Of a DNA stretch of 57,732 bases, positions 36,861 through 46,313 are shown in pieces. Position numbers and translations under genes: made by a program. The first letter of the stretch is position 1; each line of letters opens with the position of its first letter. Below the pieces are notes generated by a model. The model was not told the origin of the DNA. It saw only the letters and a program-made list of their open reading frames with translations, and did no database searches. The stretch comes from Paracoccaceae bacterium (lineage in GTDB: Bacteria > Pseudomonadota > Alphaproteobacteria > Rhizobiales > Stappiaceae): contig JABXHV010000100.1 in assembly GCA_013373445.1 (NCBI GenBank), positions 1-57,732 of the forward strand, given 5' to 3'.

Positions 36861-38933
36861 ATGAGTGGGAATGACGATCTGTTTGCGGCCGACGCAGAAC
36901 CAGCCAAAGCAAACACCGCCCCATCTGCTCCAGCGCCGACACAGGCAAAAGCAGCTGCGCGCCCAAAGCAGTCCGCGTCTGTGACGCCATCACCGGCGGC
37001 ATCCGATGATTATTCAGCGGCCGACATTGAAGTCCTTGAAGGACTGGAGCCCGTTCGTCGCCGTCCCGGCATGTACATCGGCGGCACGGACGAAAAGGCT
37101 CTGCATCACCTTTTTGCCGAAGTCATAGACAACTCCATGGATGAAGCCGTTGCCGGTCACGCCACCTGGATTGATGTCAATCTGAGCGCAGATGGCTATT
37201 TGTCCGTGACGGATAACGGACGCGGCATTCCCGTTGACCCTCATCCCAAGTTCAAGGACAAGTCGGCGCTGGAAGTGATCATGACGACGCTCCACGCAGG
37301 CGGCAAGTTCGACAGCAAGGTTTATGAAACATCCGGCGGTCTCCATGGGGTCGGCATTTCCGTTGTGAACGCGCTGTCCGAGCATCTGGTGGTGGAAGTT
37401 GCCCGCTCACGCAAACTCTATCGTCAGACTTTCCGACGTGGTCACGCTGATGGTGGACTGGAACTTGTTGGCGACACACAAAACCGCCGGGGCACTCAGG
37501 TAAGTTTCAAGCCGGATGAGCAAATCTTCGGCAAAGGCGCGAAGTTTCAACCTGCACGCCTTTTGAAAATGGCACGCTCAAAGGCTTATCTGTTTGGCGG
37601 CGTCGAAATTCGCTGGCATTGCGCGCCTGAGCTGATCGGTGAAAAGGACGAAACACCGGCTGAAGCCGTCTTCCACTTCCCGGGCGGATTGAAAGACTTC
37701 CTTAACGAGCGCCTCCAAAAGGAACGCCGCGTTGTCGACGAGATCTTTGCAGGACGCACATCAGCGACCGGCAAACATGGAGCTGTGGAATGGGCTGTCA
37801 GCTGGTTCGCAGGCGACGGCTTTATTGACTCTTACTGTAATACTGTCCCGACGCCTGAGGGCGGAACGCACGAAGCTGGCCTTCGCTACGCCTTGATGCG
37901 TGGGCTCAAGGCCTATGGAGACCTGACGAACAACAAGAAGGCTGCCATCATCACCGGTGATGATGTGCTCACCTCAGCTGGCGGCATGCTGTCGGTCTTT
38001 ATTCGCGAACCAGAGTTCGTCGGCCAGACCAAAGACAAGCTCGCGACAAACGAAGCGACCCGGATTGCGGAAAACGCTGTGCGCGATGCGTTTGACCACT
38101 GGTTGACCGCCTCACCCAATCAGGCAAACAAACTCCTGGAATGGGTTATCGACCGTGCAGAAGACCGTCTGCGTCGTCGTCAGGAAAAAGACGTTGCCCG
38201 CAAGACGGCCGTGCGCAAGCTTCGCCTTCCCGGCAAGCTTGCCGATTGCGCCCAAAACCAGGCCAACGGCTCAGAACTCTTTATCGTCGAGGGCGATTCA
38301 GCGGGCGGCTCTGCCAAGCAGGCGCGAAACAGAAAGAACCAGGCTGTGCTGCCTCTTCGCGGCAAGATCCTCAACGTAGCCAACGCCGGACGCGAGAAAC
38401 TGGCGCAAAACCAGCAATTGGCAGATCTGGTCCAGGCACTTGGATGCGGCACCCGATCCAGCTACCGCGACGAGGACCTTCGCTACGAGCGTGTCGTGAT
38501 CATGACCGATGCGGATGTTGACGGCGCACATATTGCTTCACTGCTGATCACGTTCTTTTATCGGGAAATGCCAAACCTGATTAAAAATGGCCACCTGATG
38601 CTCGCCATCCCCCCGCTTTACCGGCTTTCCCAGGGCGGTAAAACACTTTATGCGCGCGATGATGCCCACAAGGATGATCTGCTCCAGACCGCCTTCAAAG
38701 GCAAGTCCAAGGTCGACATTGGACGCTTTAAAGGCCTCGGCGAGATGATGCCGGCTCAGCTCAAGGAAACAACGATGGACCCCTCCAAGCGTACGATGCT
38801 TCGGGTCAGTGTGGTTGAGGACAAGGAAAGCGAAACCAATCAGACCGTTGAACAGCTGATGGGAAACAAACCTGAAGCGCGCTTCAAGTTTATTCAAGAG
38901 CGGGCCGAATTCGCTCATGATCTCGATATCTGA
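36861..38933 (+). CDS. parE: DNA topoisomerase IV subunit B
   Basis: This 690-residue ATPase subunit, with ParC, unlinks daughter chromosomes. It has a disordered Ala/Pro-rich N-terminal 40 residues, the GHKL site (EVIDNSMDEAVAGH, then SGGLHGVGISVVNALS) and the TOPRIM core with EGDSAGGSAKQARNRKNQ and DADVDGAHI. Residues after the TOPRIM (LPLRGKILNV) fit ParE rather than GyrB. The ATG at 36861 is preferred over an in-frame GTG at 36846, with GAG six bases upstream. parC is not in the window. Confidence 0.95.
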   Translation: MSGNDDLFAADAEPAKANTAPSAPAPTQAKAAARPKQSASVTPSPAASDDYSAADIEVLEGLEPVRRRPGMYIGGTDEKALHHLFAEVIDNSMDEAVAGHATWIDVNLSADGYLSVTDNGRGIPVDPHPKFKDKSALEVIMTTLHAGGKFDSKVYETSGGLHGVGISVVNALSEHLVVEVARSRKLYRQTFRRGHADGGLELVGDTQNRRGTQVSFKPDEQIFGKGAKFQPARLLKMARSKAYLFGGVEIRWHCAPELIGEKDETPAEAVFHFPGGLKDFLNERLQKERRVVDEIFAGRTSATGKHGAVEWAVSWFAGDGFIDSYCNTVPTPEGGTHEAGLRYALMRGLKAYGDLTNNKKAAIITGDDVLTSAGGMLSVFIREPEFVGQTKDKLATNEATRIAENAVRDAFDHWLTASPNQANKLLEWVIDRAEDRLRRRQEKDVARKTAVRKLRLPGKLADCAQNQANGSELFIVEGDSAGGSAKQARNRKNQAVLPLRGKILNVANAGREKLAQNQQLADLVQALGCGTRSSYRDEDLRYERVVIMTDADVDGAHIASLLITFFYREMPNLIKNGHLMLAIPPLYRLSQGGKTLYARDDAHKDDLLQTAFKGKSKVDIGRFKGLGEMMPAQLKETTMDPSKRTMLRVSVVEDKESETNQTVEQLMGNKPEARFKFIQERAEFAHDLDI

Positions 38934-39314
38934 TGGTGACTACCTGATATATTACTTTAATGGCTAAAAACTGAATACTGATCACTTGGTAACAAATTAG
39001 TCTTTTTAAATCAGCATCTTATTATGACGATACATTTTATAAGAGTGATTTCATAAATACCGAACCGCACTTTTTCTTTTTAAACGCTAAAGTATTCACA
39101 CCTCCTCAGCACGACTAATAGTTACTGAAACATCGATTCTGATTGTTCACCAATTAACCGAGAAAGGCAGATGTTCCTTTTTATCTGCCCTTTTTTCTGC
39201 TTTTGACCCCAACGATTATTGACAACCAGTCCAACAACGTTAGGGTGTGGCCGAAATTGCATCGATGCTCGATGCCGTTATGTTATTTTTAAGAAGAGAC
39301 GGGCTCCCTGCCAT
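38934..39314. other. A+T-rich intergenic region between parE and the DEAD-box helicase gene
   Basis: No gene is evident in 381 bases. The middle (about 38940-39120) is much richer in A+T than the flanks. A hairpin terminator sits at 39163-39196, 230 bases after the parE stop. Either parE has a long 3' tail or a small RNA is made from this stretch. Confidence 0.5.
39163..39196 (+). terminator. Rho-independent terminator
   Basis: AAAGGCAGAT pairs with ATCTGCC across a ten-base loop, followed by CTTTTTT. It ends either the parE transcript or a short RNA from the preceding A+T-rich region. Confidence 0.7.
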
Positions 39315-40844
39315 ATGTCATTTGATTCCCTGGGTCTTAGCGAAAAAGTTCTAGAAGCAGTAAAAGCTGCTGGCTACACCGAACCAACCTCCATCCAATC
39401 CGGCGCCATTCCACACGTATTGCAGCGGCGCGATATATTGGGGATCGCTCAGACCGGGACCGGCAAGACCGCCAGCTTCACACTTCCCATGCTAACGCTT
39501 CTGGAAAAGGGTCGCGCACGCGCTCGCATGCCGCGGACACTTATTCTGGAGCCGACTCGTGAACTTGCAGCGCAGGTTGAAGAAAACTTCGTCAGATACG
39601 GCGTCAATCACAAGCTCAACGTCGCACTGCTGATTGGTGGAACATCGTTTGCTGATCAAGATCGGAAGATCGACCGCGGTGCTGACGTTTTGATCGCGAC
39701 ACCTGGTCGTCTGCTCGATCACGTCGAGCGCGGAAAGCTGATGCTGCAGGGCGTTGAAATTCTGGTCATTGATGAAGCCGACCGCATGCTAGACATGGGT
39801 TTCATTCCAGACATCGAGCGGATCTGCAAACTGATCCCGTTCACCCGCCAGACACTTTTCTTCTCGGCGACGATGCCGCCAGAAATCCAGAAGCTGACGG
39901 AAACATTCCTTCAGAACCCGGAACGCATTGAAGTTGCACGGACCTCTTCAACCAATGAAAAGGTAACCCAGCACCTGAAAGCCTCTGACCGCAAGGATTC
40001 CGAAAAGCGTGCCGCGCTTCGTGAGTTGCTTGAGCAGGCTGAAGATCTTCAAAACGCGATCATCTTCTGTAACCGCAAGCGCGATATTGCGACACTGTTC
40101 CGATCCCTGGAGCGTCATGGCTATAACGTCGGCGCACTTCACGGGGACATGGACCAGCGGGTGCGCATGACCATGCTTGAAAACTTCCGAAATGGAAATA
40201 TCAAGATCCTGGTCGCCAGCGATGTTGCTGCGCGCGGACTTGATATTCCTGAAGTCAGCCACGTCTATAACTACGATGTGCCAAGCCACGCCGAAGACTA
40301 TGTGCACCGAATTGGCCGCACGGGCCGCGGTGGGCGCTCAGGCGCCGCTTACACGATCGTCACCAAGAGCGAACAAAAAGCTCTCAAGGCGATCCTCGCG
40401 CTGATCCAGCGTGATGTCGAATGGATCGGTGAGCCTTTGGACTTCGACGCGGAAGAAACTGCGCGCGAAAAGCCCACTCGCCGTCGCCGCTCCGCAAAGA
40501 CAGAAAAGCCAGCTGCTGAAGCTTCCGAGGCGGCTCCGTCTGAAGCTGAGCCCAAAGCAGAGGCTCCGGTCGAAGTTGCCGCACAAGCCCCACAAGAGGC
40601 TGAGGCTGCTGAAAAGAAACCGGCACCACGCAATCGAAATCGCAATCGGTCCAACTCTGATGAGCAGCCGACCAACAAGCGTGCGAAGTCTTCTCGACAG
40701 CCTGAGAACGGCAACAACCGCAATCAGCAACGCGAACGCTCGAACGGGCGCAAAGATGAGCCTGCCTTCGGTGAAGGCGTTCATATCCCCGCGTTTTTGC
40801 TGCGCGAGCCGCGCCCAAAGAAAACGATTGACGTTGAAGCATGA
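39315..40844 (+). CDS. DEAD-box RNA helicase (RhlE-like)
   Basis: This 509-residue ATP-dependent RNA-unwinding enzyme shows the Q motif (MSFDSLGLSEKVLEAVKAAG then TSIQ), Walker A AQTGTGKTASF, motif Ib TPGRLLDH, the DEAD box in VIDEADRMLDMGF, SATMP, and HRIGRTGRGG near residue 335. The last 130 residues are an Ala/Glu/Lys-rich then Arg/Asn-rich disordered tail that may bind RNA. The frame extends 32 codons upstream, but the ATG at 39315 gives the family N-terminus. Exact subfamily (RhlE versus others) is not certain. Confidence 0.92.
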   Translation: MSFDSLGLSEKVLEAVKAAGYTEPTSIQSGAIPHVLQRRDILGIAQTGTGKTASFTLPMLTLLEKGRARARMPRTLILEPTRELAAQVEENFVRYGVNHKLNVALLIGGTSFADQDRKIDRGADVLIATPGRLLDHVERGKLMLQGVEILVIDEADRMLDMGFIPDIERICKLIPFTRQTLFFSATMPPEIQKLTETFLQNPERIEVARTSSTNEKVTQHLKASDRKDSEKRAALRELLEQAEDLQNAIIFCNRKRDIATLFRSLERHGYNVGALHGDMDQRVRMTMLENFRNGNIKILVASDVAARGLDIPEVSHVYNYDVPSHAEDYVHRIGRTGRGGRSGAAYTIVTKSEQKALKAILALIQRDVEWIGEPLDFDAEETAREKPTRRRRSAKTEKPAAEASEAAPSEAEPKAEAPVEVAAQAPQEAEAAEKKPAPRNRNRNRSNSDEQPTNKRAKSSRQPENGNNRNQQRERSNGRKDEPAFGEGVHIPAFLLREPRPKKTIDVEA

Positions 40845-40953
40845 GAAAAAACTAACGGACTTAACGTCAACTTAAAGTTTGTCAGTAGAATTGCGTTATT
40901 GTTTAGCGGTGGGTGTTGGAACTCTAACGAAGCCGCTGCGTTTGGATTTTGCT

Positions 40954-42021
40954 ATGTCGGATGAAGATGATTTCAAACGTACGATTTTCTATGGGGAATC
41001 GGCCGTTTCTTACATCAAGAAAAATACGCTCCCTGCGTATCCGAGAGCCTATGAGTTCTGGTACACATATTCTGCTGGCTACAACAGCAACCTGAACCGC
41101 GAAATCAATACGATCCTGAAGTCAGAAGGGCGCGTTTCCGCGAGCCAGGTTGAAGCTCTTTATGCAGAGCATCTCGCCCCTGAACGCATCGGTGACCGCC
41201 TGACCAGTGTTGGCTCCAAGATCTCGCAAGAGGTCGGCGGACTGGTCGAAGCGATCAAGCAAAATGCTTCCGCGGCATCGGACTATGGCAGCTCGCTGGA
41301 AAAAGCTGGGGCCCAACTCGACAATCTCAAGGATCCGAAAAAGCTAGAGCAATTTGTTGCCTCGATGGTTGAAGCAACGAAAACAGCACTTTCTTCCAGT
41401 CAAAAGCTGGAAAGCCAGCTCATGGACTCACAGCGCCAAATCGAAGATCTTCAGAACGACCTTGATTCTATTCGTTTTGAATCCTTGACCGATGAGCTCA
41501 CTACTCTTGGAAATCGTCGCCAGTTTGATCAGGCACTCAACACCGCCTTGAGTTCTTCGGAACAAAACGGTTCGCATTTTGTTTTGATGCTAACCGATAT
41601 TGATCATTTCAAGGTCTTCAATGACACCTATGGTCATCAGACCGGCGACCAGGTCTTGCGACTGGTTGCAATGACAACCAAGCAAAACGTCAAACCTTCG
41701 GACACGCCGTGCCGCTATGGCGGCGAAGAGTTTGGTGTCGTTTTGGAGCAAGTCTCACTTGATCAAGCCTATATCGTCGCGGAACGCATTCGTCAGGCTG
41801 TAATGGCCAAAGAGCTTATCAAACGCTCCACAGGCGAAAATCTTGGCCGTATTACGATTTCAATTGGCCTTGCAGAAGTGCGCAAGGGCGACACGTCCGA
41901 GACGATCGTCGAACGCGCTGACATGGCGCTCTACGCAGCCAAGCACGCTGGCCGAAATCTCGTAAAGACGGAGAGAGATCTCACAGACTTTCCGGGAAAA
42001 GACACGAGCCAAGTTGCCTAA
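40954..42021 (+). CDS. GGDEF-domain diguanylate cyclase
   Basis: This 355-residue protein has an N-terminal helical region of unknown fold (about 1-185) including a coiled coil (SSQKLESQLMDSQRQIEDL), then a GGDEF domain (about 190-345) with LTDELTTLGNRRQFD, DIDHFKVFNDTYGHQTGDQV and the active site RYGGEEFGV near residue 255. It is expected to make cyclic di-GMP. The inhibitory I-site, normally RxxD five residues upstream, reads KPSD, so product feedback may be weak. No membrane segment is seen, so it is probably cytoplasmic. The ATG at 40954 is chosen over a TTG 25 codons upstream. Confidence 0.9.
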   Translation: MSDEDDFKRTIFYGESAVSYIKKNTLPAYPRAYEFWYTYSAGYNSNLNREINTILKSEGRVSASQVEALYAEHLAPERIGDRLTSVGSKISQEVGGLVEAIKQNASAASDYGSSLEKAGAQLDNLKDPKKLEQFVASMVEATKTALSSSQKLESQLMDSQRQIEDLQNDLDSIRFESLTDELTTLGNRRQFDQALNTALSSSEQNGSHFVLMLTDIDHFKVFNDTYGHQTGDQVLRLVAMTTKQNVKPSDTPCRYGGEEFGVVLEQVSLDQAYIVAERIRQAVMAKELIKRSTGENLGRITISIGLAEVRKGDTSETIVERADMALYAAKHAGRNLVKTERDLTDFPGKDTSQVA

Positions 42022-42056
42022 CGGCGAAGGCTAACTTTTTTTATTGAAGCCTTTGG

Positions 42057-42722
42057 TCAAACGACCTGTTTCAAACCCATCTGCCAGAAGTCACCTTCCA
42101 GCTGAGTTGCCTGGGCGAAGATTGTCGAAAGCCGGCCATAGCGTACGGGCGTCATGACATCGGCAGCAGTGTTGTTCATCCAGTTTTCAAAAGCGCCAGC
42201 GGCTTCCTGATACGCATCTCCGCCGTATTCCTCGAACCAACGGCGATAGGCAGCGGCCATTGGCCCTTCCGGCATCGAGGCCAAATTCGCTCGACCGATT
42301 TCAGCGTAACCCAGTATGCAAGGCGCAAGAGCCACCTGCAGATCCAACAGATCACCACTCATGCCTGTTTCGAGTACATAGCGGGTGTAGCCAATGGTTT
42401 CGCTGGCTTCAGGCAACGCCTCAAGATCCGTCTTCGTAATACCCCACTGCGCACAGAGTTCGACGTGAAGTTCCATCTCGACGTCCAGCAGAGCCTTGAG
42501 ACCTTCGAGCGCCTCCCGCATGTCCGCGAGGTTCGAGGCCTTATAGACAGCCAAAGCATAGGCACGTGAGAACTGGATCAGAAACAGATAGTCTTGTTGC
42601 AAGTAGGTCTTGAAAGACTCTTCAGGCAAGTCGCCGCGAGCCATGGACATGACAAAATTGTGCTGGGTGTAGCGTTGCCATACAGCCTTATTGTCTTCGC
42701 GAAGGCGTTCAAACAGGCTCAT
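42057..42722 (-). CDS. tenA: TenA/thiaminase II family aminohydrolase
   Basis: This 221-residue enzyme of thiamine salvage releases the hydroxymethylpyrimidine moiety. It shows the conserved Asp in LQQDYLFLIQF, Cys in LAPCILGYAEIG and Glu in TQLEGDFWQMG, the catalytic residues of TenA. The start ATG at 42722 follows GAGGGG closely; a TTG one codon earlier is less likely. It begins nine bases after the sufA stop on the same strand and so appears to be the last gene of the suf operon, an unusual partner. Confidence 0.92.
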   Translation of the reverse strand: MSLFERLREDNKAVWQRYTQHNFVMSMARGDLPEESFKTYLQQDYLFLIQFSRAYALAVYKASNLADMREALEGLKALLDVEMELHVELCAQWGITKTDLEALPEASETIGYTRYVLETGMSGDLLDLQVALAPCILGYAEIGRANLASMPEGPMAAAYRRWFEEYGGDAYQEAAGAFENWMNNTAADVMTPVRYGRLSTIFAQATQLEGDFWQMGLKQVV

Positions 42723-42731
42723 CAAAGCCCC

Positions 42732-43118
42732 TCAGGTTTGAGGTTGTGCGAAGGAACTCAGATCGGCAGCCTGCAGGGAAACAGACTCGCCGCACCCGCA
42801 TGCAGATACTTCGTTCGGGTTCTTGAACACAAAGCCTGACCGAAATTTCGTAACTTCGAAATCCATTTCAGTTCCGAGCAGGAACAAGACAGCGGACGGA
42901 TCGACGAAGAGGCGTACGCCTCTATCCTCAATGACGTCGTCGCCGGGTTTGGCTTCTTCCACCATATCCATGGTGTATTCCATACCAGCGCAGCCACCCT
43001 TTTTGATGCCGACGCGCAGTCCGACGACATCCCTATCGGCATCTTCAACCAGCTCACGAACGCGCTCAACGGCCGCGTCGGTCAGGGTCAGAACCTGGAA
43101 TTTACGTGCTGCTGCCAT
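42732..43118 (-). CDS. sufA: Fe-S assembly carrier SufA
   Basis: This 128-residue A-type carrier has cysteines in KKGGCAGMEYTM and SACGCGESV, and the FLLGTEMDFEV segment. It ends in an extra 15-residue tail after the second cysteine pair. It follows sufT by 167 bases and precedes tenA by nine. The position after sufT matches sufA of the rhizobial suf operon. Confidence 0.94.
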   Translation of the reverse strand: MAAARKFQVLTLTDAAVERVRELVEDADRDVVGLRVGIKKGGCAGMEYTMDMVEEAKPGDDVIEDRGVRLFVDPSAVLFLLGTEMDFEVTKFRSGFVFKNPNEVSACGCGESVSLQAADLSSFAQPQT

Positions 43119-43285
43119 GCGAACCTCTGCAAGAATGCTGTTTGAGTAATACGCTAAATATAGGTGATTTCGTTCAGGTTACAAAGGATAGTGGCTGATT
43201 TGGCCTACGAAAGCTGGTCGGGGCGGGCATATCGCAAAAGTGAGTAGAGCCAACGACCAAGAACATCGATGTGAGCAAGGCCTGC

Positions 43286-43687
43286 TCAGTACCAGTTCAG
43301 CGCCACCTTGGCCTCGTCAGACATGCGATCAGGCGTCCAGGGCGGGTCAAAGACCATGTCCACGTTGACCTGACCGACGCCAGCAACGGCTTCAACCGCA
43401 TTTTGAACCCAACCAGGCATTTCACCCGCGACAGGACATCCTGGCGCTGTGAGCGTCATGTCGATATTGATGTTGCGATCATCTTCAATATCGACCTTGT
43501 AGATCAGGCCCAGCTCATAGATATCGCATGGAATTTCAGGATCGTAGACCGTCTTTAGCGCGCCGATGATGTCATCGGTCAGCTGCTCGAGCTCGCTAGC
43601 AGGAATTGCCGAGCCGCCTGCAACATCTGCACGCAAGTCCTCTGCACCTGCCAAAAAGTTAGATCCGTCTTGTGCTTCGCTTGTCAT
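43286..43687 (-). CDS. sufT: MIP18/DUF59 family Fe-S maturation protein SufT
   Basis: This 133-residue protein has a variable N-terminal 35 residues followed by the MIP18 domain: LKTVYDPEIPCDIYELGLIY, NIDMTLTAPGCPVAGEMPGW (Cys is the conserved functional residue) and FDPPWTPDRMSDEAKVAL. It assists Fe-S protein maturation. The chosen ATG has GAGGA five bases upstream, better than an outer TTG. It begins seven bases after the sufS stop. It is called sufX in some rhizobial work. Confidence 0.93.
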   Translation of the reverse strand: MTSEAQDGSNFLAGAEDLRADVAGGSAIPASELEQLTDDIIGALKTVYDPEIPCDIYELGLIYKVDIEDDRNINIDMTLTAPGCPVAGEMPGWVQNAVEAVAGVGQVNVDMVFDPPWTPDRMSDEAKVALNWY

Positions 43688-43694
43688 TTTATCC

Positions 43695-44963
43695 TCAGGC
43701 AAAAAACGCCTGTGCCTTTACCAGGGCCTCATAAAGCGCGTCGACTTCAGCGCGCGTGTTATAGAGACCAAAACTTGCACGACATGTAGAGGTTACACCG
43801 TATTTTGCCAAGAGTGGCTGCGCACAATGTGTTCCGGCCCGGACTGCAACACCCGACCGATCAATGATGGTGGACACATCGTGTGCATGGGCTCCAGCCA
43901 TTTCAAAGGAGACGATAGCCCCCTTCCCCGGCGCAGTTCCAAAAATACGTAACGAGTTGATTTGCGATAACCGCTCATGTGCATAAGCAGCAAGATCGGC
44001 CTCATGTGCAGCGATCTTGTCACGTCCCAGCGCGTCCATGTAGTCGAGCGCTGCCCCGAGCCCGATCGCTTGCACGATCGGCGGTGTACCGGCTTCAAAG
44101 CGATGTGGAGGATCATTGTAAGTGATACGGTCCTCGCTCACTTCCATGATCATTTCACCGCCACCGCAGAATGGGCGCATGGCTTTCAGTTTTTCCGGCT
44201 TGGCCCACAACACACCAATACCTGACGGACCGTAAACCTTGTGACCTGTGAAAACAAAATAGTCACAGCCCAGGTCCTGAACATCAACGGGCATGTGGAC
44301 AGCCGACTGCGATCCATCGACAAGCACTGGGATGCCGCGCTCATGCGCAATTTGGCAAACTTCCTTGATTGGAACCACTGTGCCCAGAACATTGGACATC
44401 TGTGTAATCGCAACCAGCTTTGTGCGGTCGGTCAGTGTGTCGACAAAGGCATCCAGATCAAAAGAGCCGTCCTCGCGGACATAGACCCACTTAAGCTTCG
44501 ACCCATGGCGTTCACGGTGGAAATGCCAGGGAACGATGTTGGAGTGATGCTCCATGATCGAAATGACGATTTCGTCACCTTCGCCGAAATACTCCGGTCC
44601 CAAACCATAAGACACGAGATTGATGGCCTCGGTCGTGGAACGGGTGAAGACAATCTCTTCCACGCTTAGAGCATTGAGAAAGCGGCGTACTTTTTCGCGT
44701 GCTGCCTCGTAGGCATCTGTCGCGGCGTTAGACAGGAAATGAAGGCCGCGGTGCACGTTGGCATATTCGTGAGAATAGGCGTGTGTCACCGCGTCTATAA
44801 CGGCTTGCGGCTTTTGCGCTGACGCGCCGTTGTCCAGATAGACAAGCGGCTTGCCATAGACTTCCCGAGACAAGATCGGAAAATCCTTGCGTACGGCTTC
44901 CACATCATAACCCTCGGCTTCTGATGTGTTCAGCGCGTTGATGTCAGCTGCATGAGCCGTCAT
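43695..44963 (-). CDS. sufS: Cysteine desulfurase SufS
   Basis: This 422-residue PLP enzyme takes sulfur from cysteine for Fe-S assembly. The PLP-lysine region is FTGHKVYGPSGIG (Lys), the PLP-His region is SIMEHHSNIVPWHF, and the active Cys sits in RAGTHCAQPLLAK. Class II (SufS/CsdA) features are clear. The operon also holds a second, NifS/IscS-type, desulfurase at its start. Its ATG is 15 bases after sufD. Confidence 0.97.
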   Translation of the reverse strand: MTAHAADINALNTSEAEGYDVEAVRKDFPILSREVYGKPLVYLDNGASAQKPQAVIDAVTHAYSHEYANVHRGLHFLSNAATDAYEAAREKVRRFLNALSVEEIVFTRSTTEAINLVSYGLGPEYFGEGDEIVISIMEHHSNIVPWHFHRERHGSKLKWVYVREDGSFDLDAFVDTLTDRTKLVAITQMSNVLGTVVPIKEVCQIAHERGIPVLVDGSQSAVHMPVDVQDLGCDYFVFTGHKVYGPSGIGVLWAKPEKLKAMRPFCGGGEMIMEVSEDRITYNDPPHRFEAGTPPIVQAIGLGAALDYMDALGRDKIAAHEADLAAYAHERLSQINSLRIFGTAPGKGAIVSFEMAGAHAHDVSTIIDRSGVAVRAGTHCAQPLLAKYGVTSTCRASFGLYNTRAEVDALYEALVKAQAFFA

Positions 44964-44978
44964 TGCCGGGTACTCCTA

Positions 44979-46295
44979 TCAGGCTGCCAGCCAGTTGCGA
45001 ACGCGTGTCTCGAGCTCTTCGGTGACGTCTTCTTCGCCGAATTCCTCGATCGCCTCCGACAAGAACGCCAGAACCAGCAAAGTGCGGGCCTCGGCTTCCG
45101 GAATGCCGCGAGCGCGCAGGTAGAACAGAAGATCTTCGTCAATCTGACCGCTTGTCGCGCCATGGGCGCACAAAACGTCATCTGCAAAAATTTCCAGCTC
45201 AGGCTTGTTCGCCATTTCCGCGTCTTCGCCCAAGAGCAGCGCCTGAGTCATCATCTCGCCATCGCTCTTTTGAGCGTGCTGGGCGACATTGATACGGCCC
45301 TGATAAACGCCCTTGGCGCGGTCATCGAGAACGGTCTTGAAGAACTCTCGGCTGTTGCAGTTCGGAACTGCATGATCAACGATCAACGTATGATCTGCCA
45401 GAGCAGTATCACGCGCCATGGTGACACCGAACAACTTGGCTTCGGAATGCTCACCCTCGAAGGCAACGAATTGCTGGTTTCGAGCAAAGGCAGGACCGGC
45501 CATGAAACCAAGTGTCTTGAACTCGGCCTTTTCGCCGATGCGAGCCAGAGAGGTGAAAAGACGGGCACCAGCAGATTGGCCGACGATCAGACGCGTCACT
45601 GACAAAAGTGCTTCATCAGCAACGTCGTAGTCAAAGACCACATTGATTTCGCCGTTTCCGGCGTCACCGGCAAATGTCTCCAGCACCTTGAGCTTTGCAC
45701 CCTTGGAAACAGCAATGCGATTGCGGGCAACCTGCGCGCCCTGCTCGGTTGCGACATGAACCAGTTCAATCGGTTTGGAGACGTCGACGCCTTCGCGCAC
45801 CGTGATCACGACACCGCCTTGAACGAAGGCCGTGTTGAGCGCAATCGTTGCATCGGACCCTGCGCTCTTTGGTGAACCAAGCAGGTCAACACCGTTTTCA
45901 CAGGCCAACAAGTCATTAAAATCGCCGAGATCAACGCCCTCTGCTGCCAATCCATCAACGTCGCTGACTTCCGGCACAAACCGACCGTTGGCCACAACAA
46001 CGCGGTAGCGCTCGAGAGCACCGAAGTTGCCGGCATCATTCAAGACGGACGCAACAGCATCCGGATCGGCCTCACCGGCAATAGCTGCCGCAGACTTCAT
46101 GTAGGCACGCAAATCGGAGTATTTATACTCCTCCACGCGCTTGTGAGGCAGACCCTTGGTCTTGATTTCCTCGAGCGCCTCTTCACGCAACGTGGAGACC
46201 GCTTCAGAGCCGACAAGTCCGGATTTAATCGCATCAAAGCGCGACAGGATCTCAGTTTCAGCCTGTGTATGATTGATCGGAATACTCATATTCAT
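44979..46295 (-). CDS. sufD: Fe-S cluster scaffold component SufD
   Basis: This 438-residue partner of SufB in the SufBC2D scaffold has an N-terminal helical region (GLPHKRVEEYKYSDLRAYM) and a C-terminal beta-helix region with VLDDRAKGVYQGRINVAQHAQ and DDVLCAHGATSGQIDEDLLF, including the conserved His. The start is supported by GGAG six bases upstream. It lies 18 bases after sufC. Confidence 0.97.
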   Translation of the reverse strand: MNMSIPINHTQAETEILSRFDAIKSGLVGSEAVSTLREEALEEIKTKGLPHKRVEEYKYSDLRAYMKSAAAIAGEADPDAVASVLNDAGNFGALERYRVVVANGRFVPEVSDVDGLAAEGVDLGDFNDLLACENGVDLLGSPKSAGSDATIALNTAFVQGGVVITVREGVDVSKPIELVHVATEQGAQVARNRIAVSKGAKLKVLETFAGDAGNGEINVVFDYDVADEALLSVTRLIVGQSAGARLFTSLARIGEKAEFKTLGFMAGPAFARNQQFVAFEGEHSEAKLFGVTMARDTALADHTLIVDHAVPNCNSREFFKTVLDDRAKGVYQGRINVAQHAQKSDGEMMTQALLLGEDAEMANKPELEIFADDVLCAHGATSGQIDEDLLFYLRARGIPEAEARTLLVLAFLSEAIEEFGEEDVTEELETRVRNWLAA

Positions 46296-46313
46296 CTTGC
46301 TCTCCGGTCAGGC

